From Acidimicrobiaceae bacterium (GTDB lineage Bacteria; Actinomycetota; Acidimicrobiia; Acidimicrobiales; Palsa-688), in NCBI GenBank assembly GCA_009785715.1, contig WQVT01000232.1:1-5007 (forward strand): a stretch of DNA of 5,007 bases, written 5' to 3'. The notes beneath the pieces are model-generated. The model made no database searches. It was not told where the DNA came from and was given only the letters and a program-made list of their open reading frames with translations. The first letter of the stretch is position 1; the number at the start of each line of letters is the position of its first letter. Positions 1 through 4,646 of the stretch are shown here, in pieces. Position numbers and translations under genes: made by a program.

Positions 1-23
1 GCCGACACCGAGCGCGGTCGAGT

Positions 24-66
24 GGCCGGGTTTGTCGCCCGACCCGGCCGGCGTGGGGGAAACCCC
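24..66. other. Two small hairpins upstream of the 644-aa gene
   Basis: GGCCGGGT (24-31) and ACCCGGCC (42-49) are a perfect 8-bp inverted repeat around a 10-nt loop. GGGG (56-59) and CCCC (63-66) flank AAA directly after it. Neither is followed by a T-run, so a canonical intrinsic terminator is not supported. They could be the end of an upstream transcript, part of the leader of the gene at 104, or chance in GC-rich DNA. All three frames read in from the left edge without a clear gene end, so a CDS tail here cannot be excluded. Confidence 0.3.
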
Positions 67-103
67 GAGGTTGCGGGATCCGGCGACGTTGTAGGTTGAG
101 TGC

Positions 104-2038
104 GTGTCTCGGAGGATCGATATCGAGCTGACCAGCGCTCAACCGGACGGCCGGTGGACATGGCGTGCCGCGGGCGCGCGGCAGCCGAAGGGGATCCTCG
201 AAGGCGAGGTCCTCTACGAAGGCGCCAAGGCGGGCGACGTCGTCCGGGCGGAGGCGGAGTTCGAGATCGACGGGATCACGATCGTTGCCGTCCTGCCGCC
301 GAAGGACAAGAAGCGCCCCGAGGCCGAGCGGATCGAGCTCCTCGGCCCCGCGGAGCCCTCCGCAGGGCTGGTCACGACCCAGCTCGTCGGGCGCTCGGAT
401 CGCCGGTCCGACCGCCGTGACCGGCCGGAGCGGCGGTCGGATCGCCGTGACCGTCCGGATGGTCCCCGCCGTGAGGGCGGAGGTCGCGACGGCGAGCGGG
501 CCGAGTCCGGTGGGGCGCGGGGAGGTCCACGCAACGGTGGTCCCCGCGGAAAGGGCCCGCGTCCCTCGGGTCCACGCGACCGGGGGGCGGGAGATCGCTC
601 GACCCAGGATGAGGAGAACGCCACGCCGGAGCGCGCGGGCGATGCCGAGGCACCGCGGCGTGACCGGTCGCGGCCGACGGGAGAGCGCCCGGGACGCGGT
701 CCGGGCCGCGAGGGCGGGCGTGCCTCCGGCCAGGATGCCGGTGCCCGGGGACGCCGCGAGGGCGACAGCAGGCCAGCCACGCCGGCTGAGCGCCGCAGCC
801 GCCGGCTGAACCCGGCGAACGTGCACCGCCAGGCCGTCCTCGACTCCCTGCCCGCCGAGCAACAGGCCGTCGCCGAACAACTCCTGCGCGGCGGTATCCC
901 TGCTGTCCGCACCGCCATCTCCCTGGAGCGGGAGAAGGCCGTAGCCGAGGGGCGTCCGGCGCCCAACGCCGAGGAACTCCTCCTCCTCGCCGAGAGCCTG
1001 CTCCCCCGTCTGAAGACGGCGGAATGGCGGGACCGGGCCGAGGCCGCGGCCAAGGCCCCCGCAGACGTCTCCCTCCGGGATCTGCGCTCGGTCGTCGCCG
1101 GTGCGGACGCGGCGCGCGACGACGAGAGTCGCACGCTGGCCGGAACCCTGCGCGAGGCGCTCGACGCCAGGGTCAACTCGCTGCGCACGAACTGGACCGA
1201 GGAGATCGAACGCCACCTGGCGGAGAACCGCATCGTGCGGGGCCTGCGCCTTTCGGGCCGGCCGCCGGAACCGTCGGCCCGGCTCTCCGCCGAGCTGTCC
1301 GAGCGGATCAGCGCGGCGGCCAGCACGGCGCTCAACCCCGAGACCTCCGGCGAGCGCTGGGTGGCGCTCCTGGAGGCCGTCGCCGAGTCTCCGGTCCGGC
1401 GATTGGTCAAACCAGCCGGCCTCCCCGCCAACGCCTCCCCCGAGGTGCTGCGTGCGGCGCACCAGCAGGCCGGCCGCGTGCCCGCCCTGGCCGGACTCCT
1501 CGGGATCGCAATCCCTCCCCCGCCGGGGCCCCGCCGCCCTGCTCAGGGGTCCGGTGGTCCGCCGCCACGCCGCGGGCCGGCTGGCGGATCGGGAGCAGCA
1601 CCGGTGCCCTCACCTCCGAGCGCCCCGACTGAGGCGGCCGCGACCCCCGAGCCGGCGGCCGAGCCCACCGAGGCCCCGGAGCCGACCACCGAGGCCCCGG
1701 AGCCGACCGCCGAGACCCTGGAGCCGGCGGCCGAGCCCACCGAGACCCCGGAGCCAGCCGCAGAGACCCCTGAGCCCGCCGCAGAGACCCCTGAGCCCGC
1801 CGCCGAAGCACCGGAGGCCGTGACGCCGGCAGCAGAGGCGGCGACTCCGGCCCCCGAGTCCCCGACGGCAGCCCAGGAGCCCGACGCTGCGCCCGCCGAG
1901 GACGACGCCGTGAGCGAGGCGCCCGTCGCCGATGAGGCGTCCTTCGAGCAAGCCGAGGCCGGCGATGGCGAGGGCACGACCCCGGCCGGCGGCGCCCCCG
2001 ATTCGGTCACCGACCTCGAGGTCCCCTCCGCCCCCTGA
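104..2038 (+). CDS. Arg-rich, Pro/Glu/Ala-repeat protein of unknown function
   Basis: The function is not recognised; it resembles conserved hypothetical proteins that I recall from Acidimicrobiia. The 644 aa divide into five zones. Residues 1-82 form a compact, probably beta-rich domain containing GARQPKGILEGEV, GDVVRAEAEFEIDG and PPK, loosely like a TRAM/OB-type fold. Residues 97-235 are an Arg/Gly/Asp-rich disordered linker with RRSDRRDRP-type repeats and RGG-like runs. Residues 236-470 look like a helical globular core starting at LNPANVHRQAVLDSLP. Residues 471-505 are Pro/Gly-rich, and 509-644 are an acidic tail with PEPA repeats. No signal peptide or membrane segment is visible, so it is probably cytoplasmic. 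The basic linker suggests nucleic-acid or ribosome binding, which is inference. GTG at 104 is the first possible start because TAG at 92-94 closes the frame. There is no clear Shine-Dalgarno sequence, so a leaderless or weakly initiated mRNA is possible. The gene stands alone on its strand and converges with the Nudix gene. Confidence 0.85.
   Translation: MSRRIDIELTSAQPDGRWTWRAAGARQPKGILEGEVLYEGAKAGDVVRAEAEFEIDGITIVAVLPPKDKKRPEAERIELLGPAEPSAGLVTTQLVGRSDRRSDRRDRPERRSDRRDRPDGPRREGGGRDGERAESGGARGGPRNGGPRGKGPRPSGPRDRGAGDRSTQDEENATPERAGDAEAPRRDRSRPTGERPGRGPGREGGRASGQDAGARGRREGDSRPATPAERRSRRLNPANVHRQAVLDSLPAEQQAVAEQLLRGGIPAVRTAISLEREKAVAEGRPAPNAEELLLLAESLLPRLKTAEWRDRAEAAAKAPADVSLRDLRSVVAGADAARDDESRTLAGTLREALDARVNSLRTNWTEEIERHLAENRIVRGLRLSGRPPEPSARLSAELSERISAAASTALNPETSGERWVALLEAVAESPVRRLVKPAGLPANASPEVLRAAHQQAGRVPALAGLLGIAIPPPPGPRRPAQGSGGPPPRRGPAGGSGAAPVPSPPSAPTEAAATPEPAAEPTEAPEPTTEAPEPTAETLEPAAEPTETPEPAAETPEPAAETPEPAAEAPEAVTPAAEAATPAPESPTAAQEPDAAPAEDDAVSEAPVADEASFEQAEAGDGEGTTPAGGAPDSVTDLEVPSAP
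1640..1801 (+). repeat. In-frame PEPA-type tandem repeats in the 644-aa protein
   Basis: The DNA encodes degenerate units of about 7 residues such as EAPEPTT, EAPEPTA and ETPEPAA (protein residues about 513-566). Two adjacent 21-bp units, 1760-1780 and 1781-1801, are identical (each starting GCAGAGACCCC). The units at 1670-1690 and 1691-1711 differ at one base. Such Pro/Glu/Ala repeats usually form an extended, disordered, negatively charged spacer. The exact copies suggest recent slippage, so the number of copies may vary between strains. Confidence 0.85.
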
Positions 2039-2096
2039 CGCGACGCGGCCGGTCACCGTCCGCCGCTCACCCCGAAGCAGGTCGTCCGGCGGTGGC

Positions 2097-2492
2097 TCAG
2101 AGGACGCCGTGCTCGCGGAGGAAGTCGACCAGGCCGGTGGTGAGCGGGAGCTCGGTCACCTCGGCGAGGGGAACCCAGGCCGCGTCGGCGGCGTCGTCGC
2201 CGCCGACCGGCGCCCCGGGGTCGGCGACGGTGACCTTGAAGTCGAAGACGACGAAGTGGTGGTCCTCGTCGAAGCGCTCGACCCAGCCCACGAGCTCCCG
2301 GCAGACGCCCTCGAGTCCGGTCTCCTCGCGCAGTTCGCGCACCACCGCCTCGGCCATCGTCTCACCCGCCTCGACGTGGCCCCCGGGGAGGGTCCAGGAC
2401 CCGAGCGACGGGGCGTGTCCCCGACGGATCATCAGGAGCCGATCGGCGTCGGTGGCGACGGCCCCCACACACAGTTCCGGGCGCCCCGCCAT
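2097..2492 (-). CDS. Nudix hydrolase (MutT-like, substrate unknown)
   Basis: Cytoplasmic hydrolase of nucleoside diphosphates linked to another moiety (X), needing Mg2+ or Mn2+. The 131-aa protein carries a complete Nudix box, G-x5-E-x7-RE-L-x-EE-x-G-L, at residues 38-60. E53, E56 and E57 are the expected metal ligands and all are present. The preceding strand (VGAVATDADRLLMIRRG) and the SWTLPGGHVE segment fit the small single-domain MutT/ADP-ribose-pyrophosphatase-like class, and the length is normal for it. ATG at 2492 is chosen over the GTG three bases upstream. It overlaps the TGA of the GNAT gene as TGATG and lies 6 nt after a GGGGGA ribosome binding site. It is the last gene of the leftward operon and ends 58 bp from the convergent 644-aa gene. 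The substrate (sanitised nucleotide, ADP-ribose, NADH or other) cannot be told from the sequence. Confidence 0.93.
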   Translation of the reverse strand: MAGRPELCVGAVATDADRLLMIRRGHAPSLGSWTLPGGHVEAGETMAEAVVRELREETGLEGVCRELVGWVERFDEDHHFVVFDFKVTVADPGAPVGGDDAADAAWVPLAEVTELPLTTGLVDFLREHGVL

Positions 2493-2983
2493 CACGAATC
2501 CCCCGCTGCGCTGCGCCGACGCCCGTCGGCGCGGTGCATCACCAACAGGCGGGCGGTGAAGCCGTGCCCCTCGAAGAAGGCCTTGGCCTTCCGGTTGCCG
2601 GGCAGGGCGAAGGCGTCGATCCCGTCGCAGCCCAGTCCGTCGAAGTGGTCCACGAGCACGCCGGCGACCGCGTCGCCGACGCCGACCTCCCGGGCGTCGG
2701 GCTCCACGTAGAGGGCCTCGATCACGCCGATCCGCTCACCCGGGGCCTCGCGGAGCCGACCGTACCCGAAGCCGACCACGACCTCGTCGATCAGGCCGAC
2801 CGCCACGACGTCGTCCGGCCGGGACGCCGCCGCCCGCAGGTGCGCGAGCGGAGACCCGTCGGGCAGGACGGCATGTGCCAGCAGGCCACCGCCTCGCTGG
2901 CCCTCGAGCTCCGCGACCGCGTCTGCCCACAGCTCGGCGATCCGGTGGAGGTCGTGGTGATCGGCGACCCGGGCGCTTTCCAC
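2492..2983 (-). CDS. GNAT-family N-acetyltransferase
   Basis: Acetyl-CoA-dependent N-acyltransferase of the Gcn5-related superfamily, probably cytoplasmic. In the 163-aa product, motif A is IEALYVEPDAREVGVGDA (about residues 88-105), with R98-E-V-G101-V-G103 forming the R/Q-x-x-G-x-G/A pyrophosphate-binding loop. Motif B follows as LPGNRKAKAFFEGHGF (about 127-142), with the usual Asn before the helix and the F-x-x-x-G-F end. The N-terminus (ARVADHHDLHRIAELW) is the typical GNAT opening. GTG at 2983 is the start chosen: it lies 10 nt after the TAA of the 189-aa gene and begins the recognisable fold. The frame stays open to 3277, but that would overlap the upstream gene heavily. No good Shine-Dalgarno precedes the GTG, so reinitiation from the upstream gene is likely. 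The stop overlaps the Nudix start. The acceptor amine (small molecule, antibiotic or protein N-terminus) is unknown. Confidence 0.9.
   Translation of the reverse strand: MESARVADHHDLHRIAELWADAVAELEGQRGGGLLAHAVLPDGSPLAHLRAAASRPDDVVAVGLIDEVVVGFGYGRLREAPGERIGVIEALYVEPDAREVGVGDAVAGVLVDHFDGLGCDGIDAFALPGNRKAKAFFEGHGFTARLLVMHRADGRRRSAAGDS
2499..2504 (-). promoter_or_regulatory. Ribosome binding site of the Nudix gene
   Basis: GGGGGA on the minus strand ends 6 nt before ATG at 2492. It lies inside the last codons of the GNAT gene. Together with the TGATG overlap it supports ATG 2492 rather than GTG 2495, and suggests translational coupling. Confidence 0.55.
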
Positions 2984-2993
2984 GACGGGGTGG

Positions 2994-3563
2994 TTAGTCG
3001 CCCTGGAGCTGGGCGACCCGGGCAAGGATGGTGCGCCGCCCCCTGGTCGCCGTCTCGTAGCGACCGACGGCCGCCAGCTCACCCGGCGAGAGCCCGGCCA
3101 GGCGCTGCACGACCTGGGAGGCGGACAGCGAGTCGTAGCCCGGGATGGCGAGCGACGCCACGTCCGGCACGTCGTCGGTCGCCGCCGGCCGGGCCGGCGA
3201 CTTGCTGGCGGCCTTCTTCGCCCGGCTGGCCTTGGCGGGGGCCGGCGGCTCGCCGCTCGCGCTCGCCTCCGATGCACCGGTGTCCGGACCAGGCCCGGCG
3301 CCGGCGTCCGGCGTCGAACGGCCGGCGGGACGGGTCCGCACCCCGGCGCCTCCGAACCCGCAGTAGGTGATGACCCGCCGGCGCCCCTCGGCGACCACGA
3401 ACTGGCCGACGAGGCGGGCCGCGCCGAGCTGCGGTTCGACCCGGGCCCGTCCCTTGGCGATCAGCTCGGGGAGCTCCTCCGCCGCGGTCAGGGCCAACCC
3501 GACGGGCGCGTACACCGTCAGGTCGACGAGGGCGTCGAGGAGGGTGGTGGGGCGTTCGCTCAC
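2994..3563 (-). CDS. Conserved actinobacterial protein, unknown function (189 aa)
   Basis: No function recognised. The N-terminal part (residues about 5-68) is a predicted helical, partly amphipathic block with TLLDALVDLTVYAPVGLAL, EELPELIAKGRARVE and ARLVGQFVVAEGRRRV. A Pro/Ala/Gly-rich linker with a basic stretch (KASRAKKAASKSPAR) follows. The C-terminal 50 residues form a second conserved block: IPGYDSLSASQVVQRLAGLS, GELAAVGRYE, then RGRRTILARVAQLQ. This Y-D-x-L ... L-x-x-Y-E helical end recalls the C-terminus of mycobacterial lipid-droplet-associated-type proteins and similar actinobacterial proteins. That is from memory, so phasin-like or membrane-surface roles are only a guess. GTG at 3563 is chosen because GGGAGGA sits 7 nt before it. 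A GTG at 3581, six codons upstream, lacks good spacing. It is first of three tightly packed genes, ahead of GNAT and Nudix. Confidence 0.85.
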   Translation of the reverse strand: MSERPTTLLDALVDLTVYAPVGLALTAAEELPELIAKGRARVEPQLGAARLVGQFVVAEGRRRVITYCGFGGAGVRTRPAGRSTPDAGAGPGPDTGASEASASGEPPAPAKASRAKKAASKSPARPAATDDVPDVASLAIPGYDSLSASQVVQRLAGLSPGELAAVGRYETATRGRRTILARVAQLQGD

Positions 3564-3570
3564 GGCGTCA

Positions 3571-3577
3571 TCCTCCC
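3571..3577 (-). promoter_or_regulatory. Ribosome binding site deciding the 189-aa gene start
   Basis: GGGAGGA on the minus strand is followed by a 7-nt spacer and GTG at 3563. It is the best Shine-Dalgarno match seen in the window and sets the start six codons inside the longest open frame. Confidence 0.7.
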
Positions 3578-3583
3578 GCACCT

Positions 3584-3624
3584 CCCTCGCTCCGACAACC
3601 CGCCCCTCGCTCCGACAACCCGCC
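3584..3624. repeat. Tandem 20-bp direct repeat between two genes
   Basis: Two perfect head-to-tail copies with a 20-bp period (3584-3603 and 3604-3623, matching through 3624). On the minus strand each contains GGGTTGTCGGAGCGAGG. They fill most of the 69-bp gap between the DUF4193-like stop and the 189-aa gene start. They could be a double binding site for a regulator of the three-gene operon, or a small slippage duplication. No -10 element with correct spacing is evident. Confidence 0.85.
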
Positions 3625-3632
3625 TGCCCGGC

Positions 3633-4112
3633 TCAGACGCAGTCGCGACAGAGGAGGCGCTCGCGGTCCGCGAGCTGGCTGGGGTGCTTCACGAGAAAGC
3701 AGGACTGGCAGACGAACTCGCCAGGTTGCTTCGGGAGCACCTTCGGTGGGGTCTCTCCCCGATCCTCGGGGTCGCCCCCCTCGTCGTCGTCGTCCTCGTC
3801 CTCATCGTCGGGGACGACCATCCGCTCCTTCAGGATGACGTCGAGGCTGGCCTCCACGTCGTCGGAGTCCTCTTCGTCCTCGTCCTCGTCCTCGTCTTCG
3901 TCACGCGCGACCTTGACCGGGGCTTCGTCGGCCTCGTCAGTTTCCAGGTCGTCGTCCGTGTCGCCGTCGCTGTCGTCGAGGTCGTCGTCCTCGTCGTCGA
4001 GGTCTTCGACGTCCTCGTCCTCGTCGAGATCCTCGAGGTCCTCCTCTTCGAGATCCTCGGGACCCTCGATCTCTTCATCCATCAACTCGTCGTCGTCTTC
4101 TTCGTCTGGCAT
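3633..4112 (-). CDS. DUF4193-like zinc-ribbon protein with hyper-acidic N-terminus
   Basis: The C-terminus (residues about 124-159) matches the actinobacterial DUF4193 pattern that I recall: a KVLPKQPGEFVCQSCFLV segment, then HPSQLAD, then LLCRDC. C135, C138, C155 and C158 form a CxxC-x16-CxxC zinc site. The role of the family is not established. Ahead of it, about 75 of the first 120 residues are Asp or Glu by my count. They are interrupted by a short conserved-looking segment, ASLDVILKERMVV (88-100), that may be a helix or docking motif. The family is usually about 100 aa, so this 159-aa protein has an expanded acidic region. ATG at 4112 is preferred to the adjacent upstream TTG because GAAGGA lies 8 nt before it. 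The protein is soluble, with no signal peptide. The acidic stretch might mimic nucleic acid or bind basic partners or metal; this is inference. Confidence 0.9.
   Translation of the reverse strand: MPDEEDDDELMDEEIEGPEDLEEEDLEDLDEDEDVEDLDDEDDDLDDSDGDTDDDLETDEADEAPVKVARDEDEDEDEDEEDSDDVEASLDVILKERMVVPDDEDEDDDDEGGDPEDRGETPPKVLPKQPGEFVCQSCFLVKHPSQLADRERLLCRDCV
3871..3900. repeat. Hexanucleotide microsatellite coding Asp-Glu repeats
   Basis: Five consecutive TCYTCG units on the plus strand, the inner three identical, encode alternating Asp-Glu in the DUF4193-like protein. Related imperfect repeats continue between about 3961 and 4110. This is a slippage-prone coding repeat: a one-unit change keeps the frame and alters only the length of the acidic run. 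Confidence 0.85.
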
Positions 4113-4120
4113 CAAAAGCG

Positions 4121-4126
4121 TCCTTC
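4121..4126 (-). promoter_or_regulatory. Ribosome binding site of the DUF4193-like gene
   Basis: GAAGGA on the minus strand, 8 nt before ATG at 4112. The spacing favours ATG 4112 over TTG 4115. Confidence 0.65.
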
Positions 4127-4156
4127 AGCAGCGATCAATCCCCGAACGGTCTCGGC

Positions 4157-4171
4157 GCGAAACGATTTCGC
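4157..4171. promoter_or_regulatory. Operator-like perfect dyad before the DUF4193-like gene
   Basis: GCGAAA, a 3-nt centre, and TTTCGC form a perfect 15-bp dyad with an A/T-rich core in otherwise GC-rich DNA. It ends 45 nt upstream of the ATG at 4112, just downstream of a possible -10 element. It could bind a dimeric repressor or fold as a 5'-UTR hairpin. I cannot assign it to a named regulator. Confidence 0.4.
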
Positions 4172-4192
4172 CGCCAGCCGGTCGGACGGCGG

Positions 4193-4198
4193 ATGATA
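4193..4198 (-). promoter_or_regulatory. Possible -10 element for the DUF4193-like gene
   Basis: Minus-strand TATCAT matches five of six bases of the TATAAT consensus and lies about 80 nt upstream of the ATG at 4112. No good -35 hexamer is present at 16-18 nt. Many actinobacterial promoters show only the -10, so this is plausible but weak. Confidence 0.25.
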
Positions 4199-4351
4199 GA
4201 CCCTTGTTGACCGAAAGCGGCGGAGGTTCCCGCAAAAGCTCGGCGTGGACACTCAGCGTGGCCGCCGTCGCAGCCGCAGCCGGTCGTGCGGCCGCATTCG
4301 GGTCCGGAAGACCCAGGTCCATCCGAAGCGCGTGGCCGCCGTCGAGGGGTA

Positions 4352-4483
4352 GCTGCAGGGCAGCCCAGTTGCTCCGTTGGTGCCGTCTGATGCTGGTAGA
4401 TGCGACGCGCGGGGCTAACCCGCGATGCCTCGTCTCGTGGTCACCAGACGTTGTCTACTGGGATCGCTGAGCTGCCCTGCTGC
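4352..4483. repeat. Long imperfect inverted repeat, possible structured RNA
   Basis: The 15 bases 4355-4369 (GCAGGGCAGCCCAGT) are the exact reverse complement of 4457-4462 (ACTGGG) plus 4472-4480 (CTGCCCTGC), with a 9-base insertion between those two blocks. Two more pairs form outside after a T-T mismatch (4352-4353 with 4482-4483). Inside lie GTCTG (4385-4389) pairing with CAGAC (4445-4449) and a hairpin CGCGGG-GCTAA-CCCGCG (4408-4424). Nested helices of this kind could be a non-coding RNA or leader element on either strand, or a degenerate mobile repeat. No known family is recognised. Confidence 0.4.
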
Positions 4484-4611
4484 CTGTCCGCACCGCCCGA
4501 GAGCGACGCCGTGTCCGTACATCATGACCGACGGGGACCGCCCGCCGTCAAGGGGCAACCACACCCTTCTGACCTGCTGTTTCGCGCGTCTATGCTGGTC
4601 AGCGGGTCGGC

Positions 4612-4630
4612 AAAAATCTCGCGCTACGCG
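4612..4630 (-). terminator. Weak terminator-like hairpin after the transglycosylase gene
   Basis: On the minus strand, 17 nt past the TAG at 4647, CGCG-TAG-CGCG (4630-4620) is followed by AGA and then five T (4616-4612). The 4-bp stem is short for an intrinsic terminator, so the call rests mainly on its position and the T-run. Confidence 0.28.
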
Positions 4631-4646
4631 GTCGGAATTCGGCGGC

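Larger units (their letters stand above)
4113..4646. other. 534-bp gap without a convincing gene
   Basis: No open frame here has a credible product. A 65-aa leftward frame (4125-4322) and a 99-aa rightward frame (4400-4699) lack conserved features, and the latter runs into the transglycosylase gene. I looked for tRNA, tmRNA, SRP RNA and RNase P RNA signatures by eye and found none. What I do see is a ribosome binding site, an operator-like dyad and a possible -10 near the left end, a small GGGTC/GACCC hairpin at 4300-4314, a long imperfect inverted repeat at 4352-4483, a CTGACC/GGTCAG pair at 4569-4602 and a weak terminator-like hairpin near 4612-4630. Confidence 0.6.

Noticed and set aside
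214..1431. Leftward 405-aa Arg/Ser-rich frame opposite the 644-aa gene
   Set aside because: Open only because of GC-rich codon bias. Its Arg/Ser/Pro composition mirrors the sense strand, and the rightward frame has domain-like structure and a bounded start.
1543..2010. Leftward 155-aa Gly/Ser/Ala/Val repeat frame resembling a structural protein
   Set aside because: Antisense shadow of the PEPA repeats; the repeat pattern is explained fully by the sense-strand coding.
2039..2096. Bidirectional terminator between the convergent genes
   Set aside because: CCGCCG (2060-2065) and CGGCGG (2087-2092) can pair, but the loop is 21 nt and there is no T-run on either side, so it is not distinguishable from chance in GC-rich DNA.
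2984..3277. Longer N-terminus for the GNAT gene
   Set aside because: The open frame extends to 3277, but it overlaps the 189-aa gene and the added residues are Arg/Pro-rich shadow sequence. The GNAT fold begins at the GTG at 2983.
3684..4196. Rightward 170-aa frame rich in Val, Leu and Phe that looks like a membrane protein
   Set aside because: It is antisense to the Asp/Glu codons of the DUF4193-like gene: GAC/GAG read backwards give GTC/CTC (Val/Leu). The leftward frame has a ribosome binding site and a zinc ribbon, so this is an artefact.
4296..4320. GGTCCGGAAGA, reminiscent of the conserved SRP RNA loop
   Set aside because: The bases after GGAAG do not continue as the SRP GAAGCAGC motif and the flanks do not form the required helix; a simple GGGTC/GACCC hairpin explains it.
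4125..4322. Leftward 65-aa frame in the gap
   Set aside because: Low-complexity Ala-rich start, no ribosome binding site noted, and it runs through the operator-like region before the DUF4193-like gene.
3367..4470. Rightward 367-aa frame with long poly-Ser runs
   Set aside because: It is another antisense reading of the same acidic repeats, covering two leftward genes and the gap. No recognisable domain or ribosome binding site.
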